Shown: positions 47,015 through 55,417 of the stretch, in pieces
Layout: each line of letters begins with the position of its first letter
Numbering within the stretch: the first letter of the stretch is position 1
Origin: Pelomonas parva
GTDB taxonomy: Bacteria; Pseudomonadota; Gammaproteobacteria; Burkholderiales; Burkholderiaceae_C
DNA length: 64,000 nt
Assembly (NCBI RefSeq): GCF_043555835.1
Contig: NZ_JBIGHV010000012.1
Coordinates: 1-64,000 of the forward strand
Direction of reading: 5' to 3'
Position numbers and translations under genes: made by a program
The notes under the pieces: model-generated
Databases searched by the model: none
The model's input: the letters and a program-made list of their open reading frames with translations, nothing else
What the model was told of the DNA's origin: nothing

Positions 47015-47484
47015 CGGAAACCACTCAACCGGCTCAACCCGCACTGGCCATCAAGCGCCCTCAGGTCACGGTCTACACCGACGGCGCCTGCAAGGGCAAC
47101 CCAGGCCCCGGCGGCTGGGGCGCCTGGCTGCACAGCGCCGGCCACGACAAGGAACTGTTCGGCGGCGAGCGCGAAACCACCAACAACCGCATGGAGCTGA
47201 TGGCGCCCATCGAGGCGCTGGCCTCGCTGAAGCGCAGCTGCGATGTGGTCGTCTACCTGGACAGCGAGTACGTGCGCAAGGGCATCACCGAATGGATCAT
47301 CAACTGGCAGCGCCGGGGCTGGAAGACGGCCGACGGCAAGCCGGTGAAGAACGCCGACCTGTGGCAGCGGCTGGACGCGCTGCGCAAGCTGCACAAGGTG
47401 GAGTGGCGCTGGGTCAAGGGCCATGCCGGCGACCCGGGCAACGAGCGCGCCGACATGCTGGCGAACAAGGGCGTGCCACGCTAA
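47011..47484 (+). CDS. rnhA: Ribonuclease HI
   Basis: 157 residues from ATG 47011. It cleaves RNA in RNA-DNA hybrids, such as R-loops and primers. The catalytic residues are visible: Asp in VYTDGACKGNPGPGGWG, Glu in TNNRMELMAPIEAL, Asp in VYLDSEYVRKG and Asp in GHAGDPGNERADMLA. The basic handle WQRRGWKTADGKPVKNADLW is intact. Its start overlaps the methyltransferase stop (ATGA), so translation is coupled. Full length. Confidence 0.98.
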   Translation: MTETTQPAQPALAIKRPQVTVYTDGACKGNPGPGGWGAWLHSAGHDKELFGGERETTNNRMELMAPIEALASLKRSCDVVVYLDSEYVRKGITEWIINWQRRGWKTADGKPVKNADLWQRLDALRKLHKVEWRWVKGHAGDPGNERADMLANKGVPR

Positions 47485-47523
47485 GTACAGTGCGTTCCAC
47501 CTAAACGTCCCCGGGGATCGCCC

Positions 47524-49536
47524 ATGAAGCTGTTGCCCACCTTGCTCGCCGCGCTGCTGCTGACCGGCGCTGCGCAGGCCCAGACGTACACGGTCGTCTG
47601 CGTGAAGACGGCCTGCGGCCACCTGGGGGTGAATGCGAGCGCCGAGCGGCTGGAGACGGACTACAGCTACCGCAACAACGGTCGCGGCCCCGACCAGAAG
47701 GAGGTGGCGACCTTCGCCGCCGACGGCGCCTGGCTGAGCTACCGCACCGAGGGCGTGGCCACCTACGGCGCGCGCATCGATGAAAGCTTCGAGCGCCAGG
47801 CCGATGGCAAGGCCGTCTGGCGCTCGTCGGTGGACCGCGGCGAGCAGGCCGGTGCGGCCCGTGAGGCCGTCTACCTGCCGCTGCAGGCCACGCCGGCTCT
47901 GGCGGCGCGGCTGGCGCAGAGCCTGCTCGCGGCCAAGACCCCGCGCACCGAGGCCTTGCCGGTGGGGCGGCTGTCCATCGAGCGCGTGCAGCGCCTGAGC
48001 CTGGCCGGCCAGCCGTTCGAGATCGGCCTGTACGCCGTCACCGGCCTGGAGCTGTCGCCCAGCTATGTGTGGCTGCGCGAGGACAACCGGGCGCTGTTCG
48101 CCCAGGTCTATCCGGGCTGGGGCGGCACCGTGCTGCAGGGCTTCGAGGCCGAGGTGGACCGCCTGTCAGATGCGCAGAAGACCGCTGAGCTGGCCCAGCT
48201 TCAGCGCCTGGCCCGCGAGCTGCCGCAGCCGCTGCCGGGCCTGACGGTCATCGAAGGCGTGCGCTGGTTCGATGCCCAGGCGGCCGTGCTGCGCGGGCCG
48301 TCAGACGTCTATCTGCTCGACGGCCGCATCTCAGCGATCGCCAAGCCCGGCAGCTTGCGCAATGCCGCGCCGGCCCAGCGCATCAGCGGCAAGGGCCGCA
48401 CGCTGCTGCCGGGCCTCGTCGACATGCACGTCCATCTCACGCCGCCCGAGTTGTTGCTGCATCTGGCGGCCGGCGTGACGGCGGTGCGCGATGTCGGCAA
48501 CAGCAAGGCCGACATCGCCGAACTGCGCGGCCGCATCGAGCGCGGCGACGTGCTGGGGCCGCGCATCTCGGCCAACGGTTTCATCGAGGGCAAGAGCCCG
48601 TTCTCGTCGCAGGCCGACTTCGTGCCCGACAACCTGCCCGATGCGCTGGCCGCCATCGACTGGTATGCCGCCCACGGCTACCGTCAGCTCAAGCTCTACA
48701 ACTCCATCAAGCCCGAGTGGGTCAAGCCCATGGTGGCGCATGCGCGGTCGCTGGGCTTGCGCACCGGCGGCCATGTGCCGGCCTTCATGACGGCCAGCCA
48801 GGCGGTCGAGGCGGGCTTCGACGAGCTGCACCACATCAACCAGGTAACGCTGAACTTCCTCGTCAGCAAGACCGACGACACGCGCACGCTGCTGCGCTTC
48901 AACCTCGTCGGCGACAAGGCGGCCGACCTCAAGCTCAACGACCGCCGCACGCAGAACTTCATCGCGCTGCTGAAGAAGAAGGGCACCGTCGTCGACGCGA
49001 CGATGGCCGCCTTCGAGGCCCAGTACACGCAGCGCCAGGGCCAGCCCAACCCCAGCTATGCGATGGTGTCGGCCAACCTGCCGGCCGTCATGCAGCGCGG
49101 CCTGCTGTCGGCCGAGGTCGACATGGACGACACCAAGGCCAGGCGCTGGAGTGCGAGCTGGAAGGTCATGATGAACCTGCTGCACCGCATGCACGCGGCC
49201 GGCATCCCGCTGGTGGCGGGCACCGACGCGACCGCGGGCTTTGCGCTGCAGCGCGAGCTGGAGTTGTATGTACAAGCCGGCATCCCGGCCGCGCAGGCGC
49301 TCAAGATAGCCACCTGGAACGGCGCGAAGTACAGCGACCGGCTGAACGAGATCGGCAGCATCGAGCGCGGCAAACGGGCCGACCTGATGCTGGTCGACGG
49401 CGACCCGGTGGCCGACATCCGCGCCATCCGGCGGGTGGCGCTGGTCATCCAGGGGGACAAGGCCTTGTCCCCCGCTGCGCTTTACCAAGCGATGGGGGTG
49501 CTGCCCTTCGTCCCAGCCGCCGAGATCATCAAGTGA
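47524..49536 (+). CDS. Secreted metal-dependent amidohydrolase with unusual N-terminal domain
   Basis: 670 residues. A signal peptide (LPTLLAALLLTGAAQA) precedes a beta-rich N-terminal region of about 200 residues that I do not recognise. The imidazolonepropionase-like amidohydrolase domain follows from about residue 240. Metal ligands are in LVDMHVHLTP, the lysine of LKLYNS, the histidines of GGHVPAF and ELHHIN, and the Asp of VAGTDATAG. It probably hydrolyses a small peptide, lactam or lactone in the periplasm. The stop overlaps the GTG of a peptide-binding protein gene, which suggests that the product is taken up as a peptide-like compound. Confidence 0.88.
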   Translation: MKLLPTLLAALLLTGAAQAQTYTVVCVKTACGHLGVNASAERLETDYSYRNNGRGPDQKEVATFAADGAWLSYRTEGVATYGARIDESFERQADGKAVWRSSVDRGEQAGAAREAVYLPLQATPALAARLAQSLLAAKTPRTEALPVGRLSIERVQRLSLAGQPFEIGLYAVTGLELSPSYVWLREDNRALFAQVYPGWGGTVLQGFEAEVDRLSDAQKTAELAQLQRLARELPQPLPGLTVIEGVRWFDAQAAVLRGPSDVYLLDGRISAIAKPGSLRNAAPAQRISGKGRTLLPGLVDMHVHLTPPELLLHLAAGVTAVRDVGNSKADIAELRGRIERGDVLGPRISANGFIEGKSPFSSQADFVPDNLPDALAAIDWYAAHGYRQLKLYNSIKPEWVKPMVAHARSLGLRTGGHVPAFMTASQAVEAGFDELHHINQVTLNFLVSKTDDTRTLLRFNLVGDKAADLKLNDRRTQNFIALLKKKGTVVDATMAAFEAQYTQRQGQPNPSYAMVSANLPAVMQRGLLSAEVDMDDTKARRWSASWKVMMNLLHRMHAAGIPLVAGTDATAGFALQRELELYVQAGIPAAQALKIATWNGAKYSDRLNEIGSIERGKRADLMLVDGDPVADIRAIRRVALVIQGDKALSPAALYQAMGVLPFVPAAEIIK

Positions 49537-51092
49537 AGCGCATTGCCGCCCTGCTGCTCACCGTGCCGCTGCTCGCCGGCGCCAACACCACGCTGCGCTT
49601 CTGCGCCGCCGGCAACACCAAGACCTTCGACCCGTTGATGACCGACAGCGGCATCGACCACATCTCGCACCTGCCCCTCTTCGGCACCCTCGTCGAGACC
49701 CGGCGCGGCACCGACGAGCTGATTCCCGGCCTGGCCAGCAGCTGGGCCGTCAGCCCCGACGGCCTGGCCTACACCTTCGAGCTGCGCCGCGGCGTGGCCT
49801 GGCATGCCAGCGACGAGTTCAAGCCCACGCGCGAGTTCAATGCCGACGACGTGCTCTTCAGCTTCGGCCGGCTGCTCAGCCGGGACAGCGCCTTTGCCAA
49901 GGCCTTCCCCGGCGTGTCGCCGTATGTCGTCTCCTTCGGCTGGGAGAAGCTGGTCCGCAAGGTCGAGAAGCTGGGCCCGCACCAGGTGCGCATCACGCTG
50001 GCCGAGCGCGATGCGTCCTTCCTGTCCACGCTGACACAGCCCTTCGCCAGCCAGCAGTCGGCCGAGCAGGGCGCCCAGCTGCTGCGCGCCGGCACGCCGC
50101 AGCGCATCGCGCAGATGCCCGTCGGCACCGGGCCCTTTCAGCTCAAGAGCTTTCGCCAGGACAGCGTCATCCGCTACGTCAAGCACCCAGGCTGGTGGCG
50201 CCAGGCCGAGGTGTCGCGCGCCGACCAGCTGGTCTTCGCGATCACGCCCGATGCGACCGTGCGCGCGCAGCGCCTCAAGCGCAACGAGTGCGACATCGCC
50301 GCGCCCGTGGGTCCAGCGGAGCTGGCCGAGCTGCAGAAAGACCGCGCCATCAAGATCGCCACGGCGCCTGGTCTGAACGTGGGCGTCCTGGCGTACAACA
50401 CGAAGCGCCCGGCGCTCGCGAAGCCGGAAGTGCGCCAGGCGCTGGACATGGCCATCGACAAGGCTTCCATCGTTCGTGCCGTCTACGGCGAGGCCGGCAC
50501 GCTGGCCACCAGCCCCATCCCGGCCGCCAGCTGGGCGCATGACGCGACGCTGAAGCCCGCGCCGCACGACCCCGCCAAGGCCAAGGCGCTGCTGCAGAAG
50601 GCCGGCGTGCTGCCGCTGAACATCACGCTGTGGGCCATGCCGGTCGTGCGGGCCTACAACCCCAACGGCCAGCGCATGGCGCAGATGATCCAGGCCGACT
50701 GGGCCAAGGTCGGCGTGACGGCGCGCATCGTCACCTATGAATGGGGCGAGTACCTGCGCCGCATCGACGCCGGCGACCATGACGCTGCGCTCGGTGGCTG
50801 GAACGGCGACCCCGAGCCGGCCGGCACCGCAGGCCAGCTCGCTTGCGGCGCGGCCAGTGGCAGCTTCTGGTGCAACCCGGCCTACGACAAGCTGCTGGCC
50901 GAGGCCCGCCAAGTGCTGCCGCGCGAGGAGCGCAAGCCTCTCTACGCCCAGGCCCAGCGCCTGGCGATGGCGCAGCTCCCCTGGACCCCCATCGCCTACG
51001 GCCGCCTGGCCGTGCCGATGCGGGCGGCGGTCAAGGGTTTCGTCATGGAGCTGGACGGCAGCACGTATTTCGACGGGGTTCTGCCCCGATAG
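49533..51092 (+). CDS. ABC transporter peptide-type substrate-binding protein
   Basis: 519 residues starting with GTG 49533, which overlaps the amidohydrolase stop. A signal peptide (KRIAALLLTVPLLAGA) exports it. It belongs to the family 5 solute-binding proteins (DppA/OppA type): LRFCAAGNTKTFDPLMTD, TYFELRRGVAWH-like core (FELRRGVAWH), GTGPFQLKSF, LAYNTKRPALAKPEVRQALDMAIDKASIV, and the C-terminal GWNGDPEP. Paired cysteines in ACGAASGSFWC fit DppA-like proteins. No permease or ATPase gene is adjacent, so it must share a transporter encoded elsewhere. Confidence 0.92.
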   Translation: MKRIAALLLTVPLLAGANTTLRFCAAGNTKTFDPLMTDSGIDHISHLPLFGTLVETRRGTDELIPGLASSWAVSPDGLAYTFELRRGVAWHASDEFKPTREFNADDVLFSFGRLLSRDSAFAKAFPGVSPYVVSFGWEKLVRKVEKLGPHQVRITLAERDASFLSTLTQPFASQQSAEQGAQLLRAGTPQRIAQMPVGTGPFQLKSFRQDSVIRYVKHPGWWRQAEVSRADQLVFAITPDATVRAQRLKRNECDIAAPVGPAELAELQKDRAIKIATAPGLNVGVLAYNTKRPALAKPEVRQALDMAIDKASIVRAVYGEAGTLATSPIPAASWAHDATLKPAPHDPAKAKALLQKAGVLPLNITLWAMPVVRAYNPNGQRMAQMIQADWAKVGVTARIVTYEWGEYLRRIDAGDHDAALGGWNGDPEPAGTAGQLACGAASGSFWCNPAYDKLLAEARQVLPREERKPLYAQAQRLAMAQLPWTPIAYGRLAVPMRAAVKGFVMELDGSTYFDGVLPR

Positions 51093-51117
51093 ACCCCGCA
51101 AGAAGAGGACTTCAAAG

Positions 51118-51684
51118 ATGAGCATCAAGAGCGACAAATGGATCCGCCGCATGTGCGAGCAGCACGGCATGATCGAGCCCTTCGAGCCCGGCCAGGTGCG
51201 CGAGCAGGACGGCCGCCGGATCGTCAGCTACGGCACCAGCAGCTATGGTTACGACATCCGCTGCGCGCCCGAGTTCAAGGTCTTCACCAACATTCACTCG
51301 ACGGTGGTGGACCCGAAGAACTTCGACGAGAACAGCTTCGTCGACATCAACAAGGACGTCTGCATCATCCCGCCCAACAGCTTTGCGCTGGCGCGCACGA
51401 TGGAGTACTTCCGCATCCCGCGCAACGTGCTGACGATCTGCCTGGGCAAGAGCACCTACGCCCGCTGCGGCATCATCGTCAACGTGACGCCGTTCGAGCC
51501 CGAGTGGGAAGGCTATGTGACGCTGGAGTTCAGCAACACCACGCCGCTGCCGGCCAAGATCTACGCGGGCGAAGGCTGCGCGCAGGTGCTGTTCTTCGAG
51601 AGCGACGAGGTCTGCGAGACCAGCTACAAGGACCGGGGCGGGAAATACCAGGGGCAGGTGGGGGTGACGTTGCCGAAGACCTGA
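51118..51684 (+). CDS. dcd: dCTP deaminase
   Basis: 188 residues from ATG 51118 behind AAGAGGAC. It converts dCTP to dUTP, feeding dTMP synthesis. Family motifs are SIKSDKWIRRM, YGTSSYGYDIRCAPEFKVF, CLGKSTYARCGIIVNVTPFEPEWEGYVTLEFSNTTPLP (with the catalytic Glu in the last block) and a C-terminal YKDRGGKYQGQ loop that closes over the nucleotide. Full length. It converges with the next gene, the two stop codons being 2 bp apart. Confidence 0.98.
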   Translation: MSIKSDKWIRRMCEQHGMIEPFEPGQVREQDGRRIVSYGTSSYGYDIRCAPEFKVFTNIHSTVVDPKNFDENSFVDINKDVCIIPPNSFALARTMEYFRIPRNVLTICLGKSTYARCGIIVNVTPFEPEWEGYVTLEFSNTTPLPAKIYAGEGCAQVLFFESDEVCETSYKDRGGKYQGQVGVTLPKT

Positions 51685-51686
51685 GT

Positions 51687-52115
51687 TCAGGCGACGCCGT
51701 TCACCTGGAGTCTGACGACCTTGCCGGAGCGTGGGTCGAATTCCAGGTGCCAGAACGCATTGCCGCCGTCGCTGAAGCTCATGCAGGTGCCGGGCTTGAT
51801 CGCTGCCGTCAATGGATCGGCGGCGGGATAGAAGCTGGCGAAGATGCGGCGCTGGCCGCGGTAGGAATAGCCCGAGTATTGCCAGCGGTAGACATGCCGG
51901 GAATCCGGCAGCTGATCTGAGGCTGCCTTCGAGGCGGCGAAGAAGGCCGGTAGCGACTTTTCCAGCGCGGCCACCTGAGCGGCCGATGGGTTCCAGGTGC
52001 CGTTGTCGGTCGCCGGACACAGTGTCGGCGCGGCCTTGTCGAGCCGGGGCATGGGCGCGGCCTCGGCGACCTGGCCCAGCGGCGCGATCAGACAGGCAAG
52101 AAGAAGGCGGTTCAT
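51687..52115 (-). CDS. Exported protein of unknown function
   Basis: 142 residues. A signal peptide (LLLACLIAPLGQVAEA) precedes a mature part with two cysteines (LCPATDNG, GTCMSFS) that may form a disulfide, and Trp/Tyr-rich segments (YRWQYSGYSYRGQRRIFASFYP, FWHLEFDPRSGKV). I do not recognise a family. The Gly-containing, beta-rich look suggests a small lipocalin- or beta-barrel-like periplasmic protein, but that is only an impression. It is next to a GFA gene on the same strand, 20 bp away. Confidence 0.7.
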   Translation of the reverse strand: MNRLLLACLIAPLGQVAEAAPMPRLDKAAPTLCPATDNGTWNPSAAQVAALEKSLPAFFAASKAASDQLPDSRHVYRWQYSGYSYRGQRRIFASFYPAADPLTAAIKPGTCMSFSDGGNAFWHLEFDPRSGKVVRLQVNGVA

Positions 52116-52135
52116 GTGATGACTCGTGGCGCCGT

Positions 52136-52537
52136 CTACTGCTGAGGCGATCCAGGCACGTCACCCAGTTCACCCGCCCACGGCTGCTCGGAGTGCTGCC
52201 AGAGCTGGAAGCCCGGTTTCAGCTGGTCACGCTGCGCAATGCAACCCAGTCGGATCATCATGGCCACCGGGTTTTCGGGCGCCGTACCCCATAGCGCAGT
52301 TCCGCAGTCTGCGCAGAACACCTGGGCCCGCCGGTTGCCGCTCTGTGCGACCTTGATGTAGCTCTTCGGCTCACCGCGCAGCAACGAGAACTGCCCGACG
52401 GGAGCCGGCACTATGGCCCGCATCGGCGCGCCAGACATCACCTGGCAGTCCGTGCAGTGGCAGACCACGACGCGCGACGGGTCGATCTCGGCCTCGAACG
52501 CGATGGCGCCGCAGTGGCAGGCTCCGTTGATCTTCAT
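52136..52537 (-). CDS. GFA family zinc protein (glutathione-dependent formaldehyde-activating fold)
   Basis: 133 residues. The zinc ligands of the Mss4-like fold are visible: CHCGAI, then VCHCTDC, and FCADCGTALW. Relatives bind glutathione adducts of formaldehyde, but most family members have no proven reaction. Complete length. It may share an operon with the exported protein downstream and lies close to the SRPBCC/zinc-ribbon pair upstream. Confidence 0.92.
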   Translation of the reverse strand: MKINGACHCGAIAFEAEIDPSRVVVCHCTDCQVMSGAPMRAIVPAPVGQFSLLRGEPKSYIKVAQSGNRRAQVFCADCGTALWGTAPENPVAMMIRLGCIAQRDQLKPGFQLWQHSEQPWAGELGDVPGSPQQ

Positions 52538-52603
52538 GGGGGCGGCTCCAGCAGTTGAGGTGATGCGGCGCCGCGCAGCATGCCACCAACCGGTCCGTCC
52601 CGG

Positions 52604-52894
52604 TCAGGCGGCAGCGTCGTCGCACTGGCACACGCCGCTGCCTTCAGGCCAGAACAGCGCGCCGCAGCGAAGGCAGGGGGCCGCTTCACCCATCGGCTTG
52701 TAGGTGCCCCAGCCCAGGCGCAGGTGGTGGATCGTTGCGGCCTCCTCGTAGGTTGCGGCCTCGATCAGCCACAGCCGCGTCGTGGCGCCAGGATCGCTCG
52801 TGCCGTTACCGAACCGTGGCGGCCCCTCGCCGGGCGTCAGCGAGATCTGGCTGTCATCCGCGTTTGTCCAGACGCTCCAAATCGCCATCGCCAT
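52604..52894 (-). CDS. Small protein with C-terminal cysteine cluster
   Basis: 96 residues from ATG 52894. The start overlaps the stop of the SRPBCC gene as TGATG, so the two are translationally coupled. The body is mixed alpha/beta without a recognised domain. The C terminus has CLRCGALFW and VCQCDD, a CxxC plus CxC pattern that could bind one zinc. Alternatively GTG 52897 could be the start. Function unknown. Confidence 0.7.
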   Translation of the reverse strand: MAMAIWSVWTNADDSQISLTPGEGPPRFGNGTSDPGATTRLWLIEAATYEEAATIHHLRLGWGTYKPMGEAAPCLRCGALFWPEGSGVCQCDDAAA

Positions 52895-53379
52895 CACCCA
52901 CCCATCAACGCCAGATACTGAATCAACCCCATCCGGCCCGCCCGCATCACCCGCTTGTGATTCCACCGGAACAGCGGCCCCAGCAGCGGTGCCGTCCAGC
53001 GCAGGATGCCCGGCGGCAGCGTGACGCGCCACACGAACGTAACGTCGGTATGCGCGCCCACCTCGGGTGCCGCCTGCTTCATCAGCCAGATGCCTTCCCC
53101 CGCCAGCGTGCCGGCCGCCTTGGCGCGCAGGCGTTCTTCCTTCAACACCTCGGTCACTTCCAGCTGCAGGTGCAGCCGGTAGCCCAGGCCGGTGCGGAAG
53201 GTGATTTCTTCGATGACGCCCAGCCCCGTGCCATCGCCACTGCGCAGCTTGCGCACCCCCACCACGCCCGGCCACCAGCGCGGCCAGTGCTGGGTTTCGG
53301 TGATGGCCCGCCAGACGTGGGAGACCGGCGCTTCCAGGCGCCAGTGGCTGACGAGATCGAAATAGGCGGTCTGGGTCAT
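52894..53379 (-). CDS. SRPBCC (START/Bet v1-like) family protein
   Basis: 161 residues from ATG 53379. The helix-grip fold of polyketide-cyclase/START proteins is suggested by DLVSHWRLEAPVSHVWRAITETQHWPRWWPGV at the N terminus and the long C-terminal helix (RWTAPLLGPLFRWNHKRVMRAGRMGLIQYLA). A hydrophobic ligand cavity is expected; the ligand is unknown. It runs divergently from the cupin-ECF cluster across an 85-bp region with nested inverted repeats, so it may belong to the same regulon. Confidence 0.85.
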   Translation of the reverse strand: MTQTAYFDLVSHWRLEAPVSHVWRAITETQHWPRWWPGVVGVRKLRSGDGTGLGVIEEITFRTGLGYRLHLQLEVTEVLKEERLRAKAAGTLAGEGIWLMKQAAPEVGAHTDVTFVWRVTLPPGILRWTAPLLGPLFRWNHKRVMRAGRMGLIQYLALMGG

Positions 53380-53464
53380 GTGACAGGAATACGCCTCGGC
53401 CGGGCTAGGTGGATGCGAACGAGTACGCTGCATCCACAATTGTTCACGCTGCGTACACCTCCTC
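53380..53464. promoter_or_regulatory. Divergent promoter region with nested inverted repeats
   Basis: TGGATGC (53410-53416) and GCATCCA (53430-53436) form a perfect 7-bp dyad spaced by 13 bases. Interlocked with it are GTACGC (53423-53428) and GCGTAC (53451-53456). Both lie between the SRPBCC gene and the first cupin gene and could be operator or sigma-factor recognition sites. Confidence 0.5.
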
Positions 53465-53872
53465 ATGCCCTCGTCTTCCACGACCCCCGCCCAGGCCCGC
53501 GCCATCCGCCGGCGCCTGCTGGAGCGCGTGGCCGACACCGACGACAGCCACCTGACCGTGCCGCCCGGCGCGTCCGGCTGGCAGCCGTTCGGCGACGGTC
53601 TGCAGATCAAGGTGCTGCATGAGCACGAGGGTACGCTGAGTTACCTGCTGCGCTTCGCTCCCGGTGCCCGGCTGGAGGCCCACCGCCACCCGGTGGATGA
53701 GGAGTGCGTGGTGCTGGAAGGCGTGCTGAAGGTCGGCAGCCGCACGGAGGTGGGCCCCGGCGGCTACCACCTCGCGCGCGCCGGCAGCCTGCACGCCAGC
53801 ATCAGCACCGAGACGGGCGCAACCATTTTTCTGCGCGGCGCCGAGCCGCATGCGGACCAACTGCTGGTTTGA
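53465..53872 (+). CDS. ChrR-type cupin protein
   Basis: 135 residues. A single cupin barrel with the ChrR-like pattern: LEAHRHPVDEECVVLEGVLKVG gives His, His and Glu ligands, and GGYHLARAGSLHASISTETGATIFLRG supplies the last His. Such domains form the C-terminal half of the anti-sigma factor ChrR, where they bind zinc and sense singlet oxygen or peroxides. Here the cupin stands alone, eight bases before an ECF sigma factor gene, and lacks any zinc anti-sigma domain. A sensor or co-regulator role is inferred. Confidence 0.88.
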   Translation: MPSSSTTPAQARAIRRRLLERVADTDDSHLTVPPGASGWQPFGDGLQIKVLHEHEGTLSYLLRFAPGARLEAHRHPVDEECVVLEGVLKVGSRTEVGPGGYHLARAGSLHASISTETGATIFLRGAEPHADQLLV

Positions 53873-53880
53873 GGCAAGAC

Positions 53881-54582
53881 ATGGCACTTCCACAACCCAA
53901 CGAGACTGATGACCCGCCAGCCGAGGCGGCTTTGCTGTTCGAAGAGGTCGACCTGCACGAGGCCGAGGAGCCTGGTCTGGCGCTGGCGCCCAAGTGCGCA
54001 GGCGTGTCGGTCGACGACGCCCAGCTCGAAGCCTGGATCGCCGGCATCGTCGACCACGACGAACGCGCGCTGCTGGCGCTGTACGAGGCGACGCTGTCGC
54101 GCGTCTACGGGCTGGTGCTGCGGCTGGTGCGGCGCAGCCAGCTGGCCGAGGAGGTGGCCGAGGACGTTTTCTTCCAGGTCTGGCGCCAGGCGCCGCGCTT
54201 CGACCCCCAGCGCGGCCGGCCGCTGACCTGGCTGCTGGGCATGGCGCGCTCGCGCGCCATCGACGCCATCCGCCGCGAGGCGCGCTTCCAGCATGAGGAG
54301 CTGGACGAGGGGGCCTCGCCCGTGGCGGCGCCGGCCACCGAGTCGGGCGACGAGCTGCTGGCCGTTGCCCAGGGCCATGCCGAGTTGCACCGCGCGCTGC
54401 TGCTGCTGAAACCGCAGCCGCGCCAGCTCGTTGCGCTGGCCTTCTTCAACGGCCTGTCGCACGAGGAGATCGCCAGCCAGACGCATCTGCCGCTCGGCAC
54501 GGTCAAATCCCAGATCCGCCGCGCGCTGATCACGCTGCGCGAGTCGCTCGGTGACACCGGCGCCCACGCGCTGCCGGCTTGA
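53881..54582 (+). CDS. ECF RNA polymerase sigma factor
   Basis: 233 residues from ATG 53881. An acidic N-terminal extension of about 40 residues precedes region 2 (LLALYEATLSRVYGLVLRLVRRSQLAEEVAEDVFFQVWRQ, then PLTWLLGMARSRAIDAIRRE). Region 4 (LVALAFFNGLSHEEIASQTHLPLGTVKSQIRRAL) is a complete helix-turn-helix. Flanked by cupin genes on both sides, it resembles the RpoE-ChrR type (ECF11-like) that responds to photo-oxidative stress. The promoter motif it recognises cannot be read with certainty; the dyads upstream of the first cupin gene are candidates. Confidence 0.93.
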   Translation: MALPQPNETDDPPAEAALLFEEVDLHEAEEPGLALAPKCAGVSVDDAQLEAWIAGIVDHDERALLALYEATLSRVYGLVLRLVRRSQLAEEVAEDVFFQVWRQAPRFDPQRGRPLTWLLGMARSRAIDAIRREARFQHEELDEGASPVAAPATESGDELLAVAQGHAELHRALLLLKPQPRQLVALAFFNGLSHEEIASQTHLPLGTVKSQIRRALITLRESLGDTGAHALPA

Positions 54583-54592
54583 GGGGCGAGCC

Positions 54593-55417
54593 ATGAACAC
54601 GATGCCCACTACCCCCGAATCCCAAGACGCCAACGACGGCGACGACATGAGCCCGCTGCTCAGCGAACCCTTCGCCCGCGCCTGGGCCGCCCCGGCGACC
54701 GGCCTGCCCGGTCGGCTCGGCGAGCGGCTGGGTGAGCGCCTGGCACGGTCGCTGCAGGCCGAGCAAGGCATGGTGACTGTGCGCCGGCGCAAGTCCGACG
54801 CCTTGCCGCTGGCCGACGGCGTGCTGCAGCGCCCGCTCTACCGTGCGCCCACCGACCGCCCCGCGCGCCCCGGTGAGCCGCGCGCCGTCAGCGTCATCGA
54901 GCTGGCGGCCGGCGCCACGCTGACGCTGCCGGCCGGCGGGTCGCGCGAGTTCCTGGTGCTGCGCGGCAGCGCCGAGGTCGACGGCGAGGCTTTGAGCCTG
55001 CGCGATTTCCTGCTGCTGCCGGCGGGCAGCGCGCCGCAGCTCGGCAGCGCGGACGGCGCGCATCTGTTCGTGCGCGAGATGGACGGCCCCGGCGCCGAGC
55101 GCACGCTGGTGCGCGACCGCGAGGCCGGCTGGCCCGAGTTCGCGCCGGGCATCGCCCGCCGCGTGCTGTGGACGGCCGGTGGCGAGGCCGCGCTGCTGTA
55201 CCGCGCCGACCCCGGCGCCAGCGTGCCCGGCCACGGCCACGGCCATGACGAGGAATGCCTGATGGTGCAGGGCGAGCTGTTCCTGGACGACGTGCTGCTT
55301 CAGCAGGGCGACTACCAGCTCGCCCCGGCCGGCACCGGCCACCGCATCACGGAGACGGACACGGGCGTCATCATCTACGCGCACGGCGACCTGGATCTGC
55401 AGTTCAACGGAACTTGA
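54593..55417 (+). CDS. Bicupin protein, probable regulator of the ECF sigma factor
   Basis: 274 residues from ATG 54593 behind GAGGGGCGAG. The N-terminal 60 residues are helical and could bind the sigma factor but lack the HxxxCxxC zinc anti-sigma motif of ChrR. Residues about 95-165 form a first cupin that lost its metal histidines (TLPAGGSREFLVLRGSAEV). Residues about 205-270 form a second, metal-competent cupin (VPGHGHGHDEECLMVQGELFLDD, APAGTGHRITE). An anti-sigma or sensor role is inferred from its position 10 bp after the sigma gene. Confidence 0.82.
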   Translation: MNTMPTTPESQDANDGDDMSPLLSEPFARAWAAPATGLPGRLGERLGERLARSLQAEQGMVTVRRRKSDALPLADGVLQRPLYRAPTDRPARPGEPRAVSVIELAAGATLTLPAGGSREFLVLRGSAEVDGEALSLRDFLLLPAGSAPQLGSADGAHLFVREMDGPGAERTLVRDREAGWPEFAPGIARRVLWTAGGEAALLYRADPGASVPGHGHGHDEECLMVQGELFLDDVLLQQGDYQLAPAGTGHRITETDTGVIIYAHGDLDLQFNGT

